Below are positions 1-6,862 of a DNA stretch of 34,264 nt, one piece after another (the first letter of the stretch is position 1; each line of letters begins with the position of its first letter). The position numbers were made by a program, and so were the translations under genes. A model generated the notes under the pieces. It saw only the letters and a program-made list of their open reading frames with translations, did no database searches and was not told where the DNA came from. The stretch is from Polyangiaceae bacterium. GTDB lineage: Bacteria; Myxococcota_A; Polyangia; Polyangiales; Polyangiaceae. Location: assembly GCA_025937785.1 (NCBI GenBank), contig JAICQQ010000075.1, forward strand, positions 1-34,264, written 5' to 3'.

Positions 1-126
1 GTCGCAGACATACCCACTTGTACCATGAACTTTTCGGGCACTCGTCGGGACGAGACGCCGCTGAACGTCACGCTTGCCGATTGCAGGCTCTGGTGGGCCG
101 CCTGTCGCAGTTTCGAGAGAAATCCG

Positions 127-159
127 AAAAAAAAAACTCGTTGCCTCACGTCCGGAGGC
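127..159 (-). terminator. Candidate intrinsic terminator with a ten-T tract on the minus strand
   Basis: Read on the minus strand, a 5-bp GC stem (GCCTC at 143-147 pairing with GAGGC at 155-159, 7-nt loop) is followed after 6 nt by ten consecutive T residues (the A run at 127-136). A ten-base A/T homopolymer is out of place in DNA this GC-rich, and stem plus T tract is the classical Rho-independent layout. It would stop minus-strand transcripts, most plausibly read-through from ggt, whose stop codon lies about 590 bp upstream of it. The stem is short and the gap to the T tract is longer than ideal. Confidence 0.4.
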
Positions 160-320
160 GTCAGCGCGCCACTCACGGGCACGAAAATCTCGTCAAGACA
201 ATTCTCACCGAATACTCATTACTTGAACATGGATTCTCCGTGCTTCCGCACCGCCACACTCTATGCCGCCCGCGTGCGAACAGGAACGACCTGGCACGTT
301 CGTAAGCGACGCAAACAACC

Positions 321-348
321 TTGACGGACGCGCGGTTGTGGGTATACT
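321..348 (+). promoter_or_regulatory. Near-consensus sigma-70-type promoter facing the tandem array
   Basis: TTGACG (321-326) and TATACT (343-348) are separated by 16 bp. Each hexamer matches its consensus at five of six positions, which is striking in this composition. Transcription would begin near 355 and run right, into the repeat-derived sequence at 406-640. No credible protein gene lies immediately downstream on this strand, so the product may be a non-coding RNA or a very short peptide. Confidence 0.5.
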
Positions 349-405
349 GAAGAACTAATCTAAGATCTGCGACAGGCCGGACCAATGTGCATCTCGCGGG
401 TCACG

Positions 406-490
406 CTCAAGGGATTCCCCCGTTGCATCCGTGCGGTAGCGCGCTGCACGGGCCACAGGCCACAGGGCTTCGCGGTCGGTGCCTATGGGC
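406..490 (+). repeat. Dispersed repeat, copy A (head module)
   Basis: This stretch begins CTCAAGGGAT and contains CGCTGCACGGGCCACA (442-457). By eye it aligns with the reverse complement of 25531-25610 over about 80 bp, with roughly 10-15% mismatch and one insertion in this copy (a repeated GGCCACAG-like octamer). Here the module leads straight into a tandem array; the other copy does not. Both copies are intergenic, which suggests a family of dispersed elements in this genome rather than a coding segment. Confidence 0.7.
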
Positions 491-617
491 CACACGGCTC
501 GCGGGCGGCGCCTACGGGCCACACGGCTCGCGCAGGCGGCGCCTACGGGCCACACGGCTCGCGCTGCACTGGCCACACGGCTCGCGCGGGCGGCGCCTAC
601 GGGCCACACGGCTCGCG
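487..617 (+). repeat. Tandem array of GGGCCACACGGCTCGCG, five units
   Basis: The 17-mer GGGCCACACGGCTCGCG starts at 487, 516, 547, 570 (first base T) and 601. Start-to-start distances are 29, 31, 23 and 31 bp. The intervening bases are themselves related, mostly variants of GGCGGCGCCTAC. Because the spacings are not multiples of three, a protein read through it changes frame between units, so the conservation is of DNA or RNA, not of a peptide repeat. The spacers are too short, too alike and too irregular for CRISPR. Confidence 0.85.
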
Positions 618-742
618 GTCGGTGCGTACGGGAGGCGGGGTCGCGGCTTCGAGCGCCGGCTCATCCTCGAATCAGGGTGCAAGCTCGCGAGACCCGGAAA
701 TTCCCTTCGGAGATCCGACGAATCATGAGGACGGGACAGGCT

Positions 743-2515
743 CTAATACGCCAGCGCGAGGCCGTGCTTGCGTTTGTCGGCGCCAGCGAGCACCCGGCCG
801 TCTTGGACGGAGACCATTTGAACCGCGGTGCCGCTGTACGTCATGTCGCCGACGATTTCGCCGCGCCACTCCAGATCTTCGCGCAGCTCTTTCGCTGAGC
901 CTTGCTCGAGCAGGATGTAGGCGCGCTTGGTCGGAATGTAGAAGCGTCGATCGGCCAGGGCTTGCTCGGGGGTGCGGCCGAAGACCAGCTGTGCGAGCAA
1001 CATCTGCGTGACGTTGGTGGGTATGGTGGAGCCACCCGAGCCACCGAGCCCCAGAATCGCGCGGCCACGATAGGTAACGATGGTGGGGGTCATGCTCGAC
1101 AGCGGGCGTGCACCCGGACGAGCGCGGTTGGGGCTCTGCTTGAGGCCGAAGGGTTTGACGTCCTCGGCGCTGGTGAAGTCGTCGAGTTGATCGTTGAGCA
1201 CGACACCGCTCTGGGGCGCTGTGAACTTGGCGCCGAAGAGCCGGTTCACCGTCGTGGTGAGCGCCACCATGTTACCGTCCTTGTCGAGCAACGTCAGGTG
1301 ATGCGTGCCGTGCTCTTCCAAACCGAAGCGGGGCATGCCGTGGGTGCGGTCGAGCGACATGCTCCGCCGGCGAGCGGCCAGGCGCTTGGGCGCCAAGAGG
1401 GCTTTGAAGTCGACCTTCTGAAAAGCTGGATCGCCGAGGTAGCGCATGCGGTCGGCGATTGCCGCGCGCATGGCCTCGGCCAGCATGTGCTGGTAGGCGC
1501 CGCTCTGATAGCCGTACTTCTTGAGCTCTTCGCTACCGAACATCGCCAAGGTCTGTGCCAACATCAAGCCACCTGCCGACGGCAGCGGCATCGTGAAAAT
1601 CCTCTTTCCTTCCCACTCGAAACTGAGCGGGGTTCGCTCGAGAGGTTGGTAAGCCTTCAGCTCGGAGAGCGTGAGCGCGCCGCCGTTGGCGCGTGTCGCC
1701 TCGACCAGATCTGCCGCGACGGCGCCCTCGTAGAAGGCTTGAGGTCCTTGCTGCGCGATCAGGGCCAGGGTATTGCCGAGCTTCGGGTTGGTGATACGAC
1801 GGCCGAGGAGCGCCGCTTTGCCGCCGGGGTAGAACACGCTGGCAAGGCCCGGATCGACCTTGAGCTTATCCCCGGCGGATGCGAGCGATCCGGCGAGGTG
1901 GCGCGCCACCTGAAAACCTTTGGTGGCGGCTTCTTGCGCGGGCTTCACCACGTCGGCCCAAGCGCGTTTGCCGAACTTGCGGTGCAGCTCGTACAGGCCG
2001 CGCACCTCACCGGGTACGCCCACCAACACGCCCTGCCGGTGGGCTGGCAACGGCCGCTGGTCGAACGCCGCCGCGTCGACGGCCTGGGGCGCGGTCTCGC
2101 GAAAATCGAGCAGGAAAGCTTTCTGATCGGCCGCGGTCCAGACCAGCGCGAACCCGCCGCCGCCGATACCGCTGGAGGTCGGGTTGGTGACCCCGGCCAC
2201 CAAGGCTGCCGTGACCGCGGCGTCGACAGCGTTGCCCCCGAGTCGCATTTGCAGCATCGCGGCCCGGGTGGCGTCAGGACTCTCCGTCGCAGCGGCGGCG
2301 GCGTTCGCCACAGCGCGCGCATTGGGCGCGGGCAGCAGCACCCCGAGGACCGCGAGCATGCCCAAGAGCACGGCACCCGTCGCCCAACGGCCGTGCCACC
2401 ATGCCGTTACCCGCGAGAGACCTGCCCGCGAGCCGCCGACGATGGACGCGGCGGGCGGCGGGACAATCCGCGGCTTCGCGCCACGTTCCCGGTTACGGCT
2501 GCTACGGTGTCGCAC
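743..2515 (-). CDS. ggt: Gamma-glutamyltranspeptidase
   Basis: Periplasmic Ntn-hydrolase that removes or transfers the gamma-glutamyl group of glutathione and related compounds. It is made as a precursor that cleaves itself just before the catalytic Thr. About 590 residues from the chosen GTG at 2515, which has GGTGGAG a few bases upstream; a longer frame to 2671 would overlap gshB. A hydrophobic segment (about residues 46-60) followed by a small-residue stretch ending in ARA fits a signal peptide with a long N-region. The catalytic Thr is near residue 404, in GTHHLTLLDKDGN, which aligns with the TTHYSVVDKDGN-type motif. LNDQLDDF, RPLSSMTPTIV and GLGGSGGS match the substrate loop and oxyanion region. 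It is divergent from gshB, so glutathione turnover and synthesis may share a control region. Family call is firm; the exact start is probable. Confidence 0.93.
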   Translation of the reverse strand: MRHRSSRNRERGAKPRIVPPPAASIVGGSRAGLSRVTAWWHGRWATGAVLLGMLAVLGVLLPAPNARAVANAAAAATESPDATRAAMLQMRLGGNAVDAAVTAALVAGVTNPTSSGIGGGGFALVWTAADQKAFLLDFRETAPQAVDAAAFDQRPLPAHRQGVLVGVPGEVRGLYELHRKFGKRAWADVVKPAQEAATKGFQVARHLAGSLASAGDKLKVDPGLASVFYPGGKAALLGRRITNPKLGNTLALIAQQGPQAFYEGAVAADLVEATRANGGALTLSELKAYQPLERTPLSFEWEGKRIFTMPLPSAGGLMLAQTLAMFGSEELKKYGYQSGAYQHMLAEAMRAAIADRMRYLGDPAFQKVDFKALLAPKRLAARRRSMSLDRTHGMPRFGLEEHGTHHLTLLDKDGNMVALTTTVNRLFGAKFTAPQSGVVLNDQLDDFTSAEDVKPFGLKQSPNRARPGARPLSSMTPTIVTYRGRAILGLGGSGGSTIPTNVTQMLLAQLVFGRTPEQALADRRFYIPTKRAYILLEQGSAKELREDLEWRGEIVGDMTYSGTAVQMVSVQDGRVLAGADKRKHGLALAY

Positions 2516-2554
2516 TAGACTCCACCGAACGTAGTAACAACGGCCCGCGGCCGC

Positions 2555-2572
2555 AATGCCAATGCCAATGCC
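2555..2572 (+). repeat. Three tandem AATGCC hexamers
   Basis: AATGCC is repeated three times without interruption in the 85-bp gap between the divergent ggt and gshB starts. The array lies 28 bp upstream of the gshB GTG. Short tandem arrays in a shared promoter region can change promoter spacing by slippage, but three copies is few and this may be incidental. Confidence 0.6.
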
Positions 2573-2600
2573 AGTCCCGCCCCGCGAAAGGTAGCTCGAA

Positions 2601-3563
2601 GTGCGCTTTCTGTTTGTGATGGACCCCGCGACCACGATGCTCCCGGACAAGGACACCAGCTTCGCCTTCATGCGCGCGGCCCAGGACCTGGGGCATACCG
2701 TGTACCACTGTCAGCCACGCGACCTGTTCCAACGAGGCGCCGACGTGTTCGCCATGGCCTGCGTCACCCAGGTCTCGGCGGCTCCGCCGCACGTGACACA
2801 GACAGCGCCCGAGCTGGTCGAGGTCGCCGAGATGGATGCGGTGTTGATCCGCAAAGATCCACCGTTCGACGTCGCCTACGCCCACCTGACCCAACAGCTC
2901 GACCTGGTCAAGCACCGGACGCTGGTGGTGAACGATCCGGCAGCGCTGCGTTCAGCGAACGAAAAGCTCTATGCTTTTCACTTCGTCGAGCACATGCCGC
3001 CCTCGATGGTCAGCGCAAACCCGGAGCAAATCCGCAGTTTCGTGGTGGAGGTGGGCGGGCGCGCCGTCCTCAAGCCCCTGGACGGGGCCGGCGGCAGTGG
3101 CGTCGTTGCGCTCGCCACGGACGACCCGAATACACGTGCGCTGATCGACCTGTTGACGCGCGAGGGGCGCGAGTTGGCGCTGGTCCAGAAGTATTTGCCC
3201 GCGATCCGCACCGGTGACAAGCGCGTGCTGCTGCTCGACGGTGAACCGCTCGGTGCGATCTTGCGGGTGCCCCGCCCCGACGACATCCGCGCGAACATTC
3301 ACGTCGGTGGACAAGTACAACCGACCGAGCTCACCCCGAGCGAGCAGGCGCTCGTGGCCGACATGGGGCCCAAGCTCAAGGCCGCAGGTCTCTGGTTCGT
3401 GGGTCTCGACTTGATTGGCGGGCACCTGATCGAGGTGAACGTCACGAGCCCGACGGGCATCCAAGAACTCGGACGTTTCACGGGCTCGCGTCCCGAAGAG
3501 GCCGTGATCCGCTGGGTCGCAACCCGTGCGGGCGAGCTTCGCACGCCGGCTCTTGGTGCGTGA
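2601..3563 (+). CDS. gshB: Glutathione synthetase (ATP-grasp)
   Basis: Joins gamma-glutamylcysteine and glycine using ATP, the second step of glutathione synthesis, in the cytoplasm. The 320-residue length matches the bacterial GshB family (E. coli enzyme about 316). Visible motifs: RKDPPFD near residue 85, NDPAALRSANEKLYAF near 113-128, the ATP-grasp stretch VLKPLDGAGGSGV near 156-168, then KRVLLLDGEPLGAI, the glycine-rich RANIHVGG, and the terminal metal/substrate loop GLDLIGGHLIEVNVTSPTG. The start is a GTG with AAAGG 9 nt upstream. It is divergent from ggt. No gshA is in the window, so gamma-glutamylcysteine must be made elsewhere. Confidence 0.95.
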   Translation: MRFLFVMDPATTMLPDKDTSFAFMRAAQDLGHTVYHCQPRDLFQRGADVFAMACVTQVSAAPPHVTQTAPELVEVAEMDAVLIRKDPPFDVAYAHLTQQLDLVKHRTLVVNDPAALRSANEKLYAFHFVEHMPPSMVSANPEQIRSFVVEVGGRAVLKPLDGAGGSGVVALATDDPNTRALIDLLTREGRELALVQKYLPAIRTGDKRVLLLDGEPLGAILRVPRPDDIRANIHVGGQVQPTELTPSEQALVADMGPKLKAAGLWFVGLDLIGGHLIEVNVTSPTGIQELGRFTGSRPEEAVIRWVATRAGELRTPALGA

Positions 3564-3603
3564 AAGTTGGCCCAGCCTAGCGCGGGGCGTCACGGTGACC
3601 CGG

Positions 3604-3903
3604 ATGTTGCCCCGAGTCTGTGAAATCTGCAGCGCGGGCGGGGCCGGAGCGAAGCCCGCCGGTGATCGCGCGCTGACGCGGGTGCTTATCGAAGACCGCG
3701 TCATAGCGCTCTGCGACGCTCACCTGACCGAGGTCGAGCGCGCGAGCGTCGAAAGCTTGGCGCAGCTGTTCGCGCTGTTCCCTGACCCGAGCGGCGCGCG
3801 CCGCGCGCCCGAACGCCGCAGCCCCCTCGACCGGCGGATCTTCCCCGCGCGCCCGGAGGGGCGCCGCCGCGGCACGGGGCGCCGCGAGACGGACGCGGAC
3901 TGA
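3604..3903 (+). CDS. Small putative zinc-ribbon protein
   Basis: A 99-residue protein of unknown function. It opens with a CEIC pair (CxxC) and, after about 35 residues, has CDAH (CxxH). Together these could ligate one zinc in a ribbon or treble-clef fold. A short helix follows, then a very basic, Arg/Pro-rich tail ending RRRGTGRRETD, compatible with nucleic-acid binding. I chose the ATG at 3604; the same frame stays open back to 3526 and a GTG at 3595 is also possible, but those starts extend towards or into gshB with no recognisable sequence gained. Ribosome-site evidence is weak. It lies 40 bp after gshB and may be co-transcribed. Function not recognised. Confidence 0.6.
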   Translation: MLPRVCEICSAGGAGAKPAGDRALTRVLIEDRVIALCDAHLTEVERASVESLAQLFALFPDPSGARRAPERRSPLDRRIFPARPEGRRRGTGRRETDAD

Positions 3904-3985
3904 CCCCGAGCAACCCCGAACGCAACCCCGCTGGGTACCGCCTGCTTGCGCTCGCGCCCGCCGAATGCGTAACTGAGGACGCGCC

Positions 3986-5050
3986 TTGAAACGGGACTTG
4001 ATCCACCTCGGGCTGGCTCTAGCCAGTCTCCTCGTGCTCGTGGTTGCGTTGCGACAGGGGCCCGAGCGCTCGGAAGACGCCGCTCCGCCCGCGACGACCG
4101 AGAGCGTCGCTGCACCGCTGACGCTGCGAGCCGTACCCAAGGACGCACCCCTGCTGCTCACGCTCGATCTCGAGGCGCCGCATGCGGCAGCGCTGCGCTC
4201 GCTGCTGTTCGATCCGGAACGCGAGCTCGCCGGCATCGGCCGACTCCACGACGTGTGCGGGTACGATCCCAGCGCTGGCGTGAAAGCGTTGACGATCGCC
4301 GCGCTGAAGCGTGGACCCGCGGACGCGCAGGGACCCGGATTTGCGATCGTTGCGGCAGGCGATTTCGATCAGCAAAAGCTCGCAGGCTGCATCGAGCGCC
4401 TCGTGCGAGCCCGAGGAGGTGACGCCGAACGCCAGCGCTCGGGTTCGATGACGTTGATCCGTGACCAACGCGGCTCGGAGGCGGAGGTCGCGCTGCTGGA
4501 TCAAGGGCTCGTCTTGATCAGCTCCCGCGAGCACTTGCGCCAGATGCTGCAGGCGCTCGACGGTGACCTCCCCAGCGCGAGCACCGACACCACGCATCGC
4601 TCGTTGCGCGAAGCGATCGGCGGGAGCGCGCCGCTGCTGGCCACGCTCACGTTCCAGAGCGATTGGCTACGGCGGTTGCTGGAAGACGAGGAGGTGGAGC
4701 GATCTCCACTCGCTAGCCTGCGGGGCGCTGCGTTGCGGCTCGACCTCGCCGAAGGCGTCGCGCTCGACGGCCTGTTCCGCTGCGCACGCCCCGACGAGGT
4801 GGTGCCGCTGCAGGGCTTCTTGAACGACCTGCGCAGCAAGCTCGGTCCGCTGCTGCGCCAGCAGGGCCTCGCCGAACTCGACCGGTTCGAGCTCCAACGT
4901 CAGGGGGCCGATCTGCGACTGCACTGGAAACTCGATCAAAAGACGCTGGCGGGGCTCGTTCGACGGTTGAACCAACCGATCGCGCTCCCGCCACCACGCG
5001 CGCTTCCGTCGTCGCCGGACGAAACGATCCCCGCGAAGCCGTCGCCCTGA
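3986..5050 (+). CDS. Membrane-anchored protein of unknown function
   Basis: 354 residues. Residues 6-22 form one hydrophobic helix (LIHLGLALASLLVLVVAL), preceded by MKRD, so it is probably an N-terminal anchor with the rest in the periplasm. The soluble part alternates strand-like stretches (PLLLTLDLEAP, GFAIVAAGDF, GLVLISSREHLRQML, APLLATLTF) with charged helices, which recalls bacterial DUF3352-like proteins with repeated alpha/beta units; that comparison is tentative. The C-terminus is Pro-rich (IALPPPRALPSSPDETIP). The start is a TTG with GAGGA at 3975-3979, 6 nt upstream, which favours it over internal starts. No catalytic motif was recognised. Confidence 0.75.
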   Translation: MKRDLIHLGLALASLLVLVVALRQGPERSEDAAPPATTESVAAPLTLRAVPKDAPLLLTLDLEAPHAAALRSLLFDPERELAGIGRLHDVCGYDPSAGVKALTIAALKRGPADAQGPGFAIVAAGDFDQQKLAGCIERLVRARGGDAERQRSGSMTLIRDQRGSEAEVALLDQGLVLISSREHLRQMLQALDGDLPSASTDTTHRSLREAIGGSAPLLATLTFQSDWLRRLLEDEEVERSPLASLRGAALRLDLAEGVALDGLFRCARPDEVVPLQGFLNDLRSKLGPLLRQQGLAELDRFELQRQGADLRLHWKLDQKTLAGLVRRLNQPIALPPPRALPSSPDETIPAKPSP

Positions 5051-5199
5051 GAACCGCGAGTCGGGCCCCCGGCCGTTCCGTCACATGGGCGAAACGCCTC
5101 GCCAGGGGCTGACGGCGTAGCTTGCAAACACGCACGCGCCGAGATATCCAGAGCACGCTCGAAGCGCCGCTGGGAGCTGGCACGAGAAAGGCTGTGTTG

Positions 5200-5946
5200 A
5201 TGCAACGTCGATTCCAAGGCTTCGCTCGATCTGCGTGGCCCCGCAGGGCCGTCTCGCTCGCCACGTGCGCGAGCCTCGCGCTGTCTGGGCTGACGAGTTG
5301 GGCACAGGACCCTGCTCAGCCAGCTCCACCCGCTGCTGCACCGCCCGCTGAGCTTCAGCCGCCCCCTGGTGAACCACCGCCAGTCGAGCCAGCGCCGGCC
5401 GAGCCGCCACCGGCCGAGCCACCGCCCATGACCGAACCGCCGGCGTCGACCGCCACGCTCGGTGAGTCACAGGATGGTGCACCCGAACCAGAATACGACG
5501 ACTCCACACCCTCGGACGCGGGCCCGTTCAGCAAGGGCAGCATCGGCGTCTCGATCATGGTGGGCAGCGCGTACTTCGGTGACAAGGACTACTTCATCTT
5601 CGGCCTGGGCCTGAGCTACTTCATCGTCGACGGGCTCTCGCTCGGCGTGGACGGATCTATCTGGTTGTTCGACGACCCGACGCTCGGCACGATTACCCCG
5701 AACGCGCGTTACGTGCTGCACATGGTTCCGGTCATCAAGCCGTACGTCGGCGGCTTCTGGAAGCGATACTTGGTCGAAGAGTTCGATGATTTCAGCAGCG
5801 TCGGCGGGCGTGTCGGCGCATTCCTCATGCCGTCCCGCAGCTACCTGGGCATCGGAGCCGTCTACGAACACATGCTCGACTGCAACGACGTGATCCTCGA
5901 GTGCGACAGTTGGTACCCCGAGTTGACCTTCGGCGTGTCTCTGTGA
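5200..5946 (+). CDS. Outer-membrane beta-barrel protein with Pro-rich linker
   Basis: 248 residues from the ATG at 5200, which has AGAAAGG about 8 nt upstream; the frame is open further left but the extension destroys the signal peptide. Residues 1-35 form a Sec signal (Arg-rich start, hydrophobic AVSLATCASLALSGL, cleavage near SWA-QD). Residues about 36-85 are a PxEPPPAEPP-type linker. The rest alternates polar and aromatic residues (GSIGVSIMVGSAYFGD, YFIFGLGLSYFIVDGLSLGVDGS) and ends in FGVSL, typical of a small 8-stranded barrel. The linker could span or bind peptidoglycan. It lies 4 bp before the next gene, so they are probably one operon. Ligand unknown. Confidence 0.8.
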   Translation: MQRRFQGFARSAWPRRAVSLATCASLALSGLTSWAQDPAQPAPPAAAPPAELQPPPGEPPPVEPAPAEPPPAEPPPMTEPPASTATLGESQDGAPEPEYDDSTPSDAGPFSKGSIGVSIMVGSAYFGDKDYFIFGLGLSYFIVDGLSLGVDGSIWLFDDPTLGTITPNARYVLHMVPVIKPYVGGFWKRYLVEEFDDFSSVGGRVGAFLMPSRSYLGIGAVYEHMLDCNDVILECDSWYPELTFGVSL

Positions 5947-5950
5947 GTCG

Positions 5951-6862
5951 GTGCCGATGTCGACTGGACACTCCGCGCGACGCTTCATGAACGTTGGCAG
6001 AGCGCTGGCAGCGTCCTGTGCGCTGCTCGGCCTCGCTGGCTGCGACGATCTCGAGCTTCCTACGCCCCCAGACATGTCTGCGCTCGCTCGGGCCTACGCC
6101 GAGCCTGACGGAGAGCTCACGGCGGAGACCGCTGCCGAGCTCGGGGTCAGCATGGCCGACACGGTGGTCGAAACACGGACCAGCTCTCCGATCGAGCTCA
6201 TGGGTGAAATGGTCACCAAGCTGCAGGACACGAGCAAAGCCGACCCCAGCTCCGACGACGAGCCCTCCGAAGACGACGCTGACGGCGGCACGCTGCTCGG
6301 CGAAAAGCTCGACATCGCTGCGATCGTTCGCTTGCACCACGACTGCAGGGGCTGGGAAGGTGAGGACCCACCCCAGGCCGGCAACGGGACGCTCGACATC
6401 ACGGCAACCTTGGATAGCGACGGACTGATCCCCACGATCTGGGGCACAGCCACGAACTGTCGTCACGCCCGCCGCGGAACCAACGTCGAGCTCGATGGCG
6501 ACATCAGGATCCGCCTCGGGGACCGGCCCCGAGTCTCGTTGAGGGAGCTCGCTGGGCTCCCCTACTTGGTCGAGTTCGAGGGCCGCGGGGTGGTCGAGCT
6601 CAACGGCAAGCGATCCGAGCTGACACTGCACACGCACTTCCGCATCACTCCGGGCGAAGCGATCGAGCTGTTGATTGCGCTACCGGACGGCACCTTCGTC
6701 GTCGGGGTCTTCGAGCCGTCGAGCTTGGTGAATGCGTCCGAGCAGCTCATCACCGGAGGCTTGATCACGAGAGACCAGCGTTGGTCCTGTTCCTTGAACT
6801 TGTCGAATGCGAGCGGAAGCTGCGCCGATGCCAATGATCCGACGTCGACCATCGAGTGGTGA
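5951..6862 (+). CDS. Putative lipoprotein of unknown function
   Basis: 303 residues with a lipoprotein signal: Arg-containing start, hydrophobic ALAASCALLGLAG, then lipidated Cys31 (lipobox LAGC). An acidic Ser/Asp/Glu-rich stretch at about 95-115 (DPSSDDEPSEDDADGG) separates the N-terminus from a domain rich in beta strands (GNGTLDITATLDSDGLIPTI, LDGDIRIRLGDRPRVSL, FEGRGVVELNGKRSELTL). No enzyme motif was found. GTG at 5951 is used; the ATG at 5957 is equally possible. It follows the previous stop by 4 bp and its end overlaps the next gene by 35 bp, so all three envelope genes are probably translated from one mRNA. Confidence 0.75.
   Translation: MPMSTGHSARRFMNVGRALAASCALLGLAGCDDLELPTPPDMSALARAYAEPDGELTAETAAELGVSMADTVVETRTSSPIELMGEMVTKLQDTSKADPSSDDEPSEDDADGGTLLGEKLDIAAIVRLHHDCRGWEGEDPPQAGNGTLDITATLDSDGLIPTIWGTATNCRHARRGTNVELDGDIRIRLGDRPRVSLRELAGLPYLVEFEGRGVVELNGKRSELTLHTHFRITPGEAIELLIALPDGTFVVGVFEPSSLVNASEQLITGGLITRDQRWSCSLNLSNASGSCADANDPTSTIEW

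Larger units (their letters stand above)
1..742. other. Region without a convincing protein gene
   Basis: The left part (1-370) is less GC-rich than the rest and includes an A10 run. The right part (400-640) is repeat-derived. Open frames exist on both strands, but they cross the array in shifting frames or run antisense into ggt, and I see no recognisable domain. The notable contents are the minus-strand terminator, the plus-strand promoter, the dispersed repeat and the tandem array, each listed separately. Confidence 0.6.

Noticed and set aside
487..617. CRISPR array
   Set aside because: Unequal steps (23-31 bp), spacers of only 6-14 bp that resemble each other, and no cas genes nearby.
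385..1011. A 208-residue protein reading through the tandem array
   Set aside because: Repeat units fall in different frames, the right half is antisense to ggt, and composition is Arg/Gly/Cys-biased as in GC-rich noise.
902..2518. Long plus-strand open frame (about 538 codons)
   Set aside because: Fully antisense to ggt, which has clear catalytic motifs. Long antisense frames are expected in GC-rich DNA.
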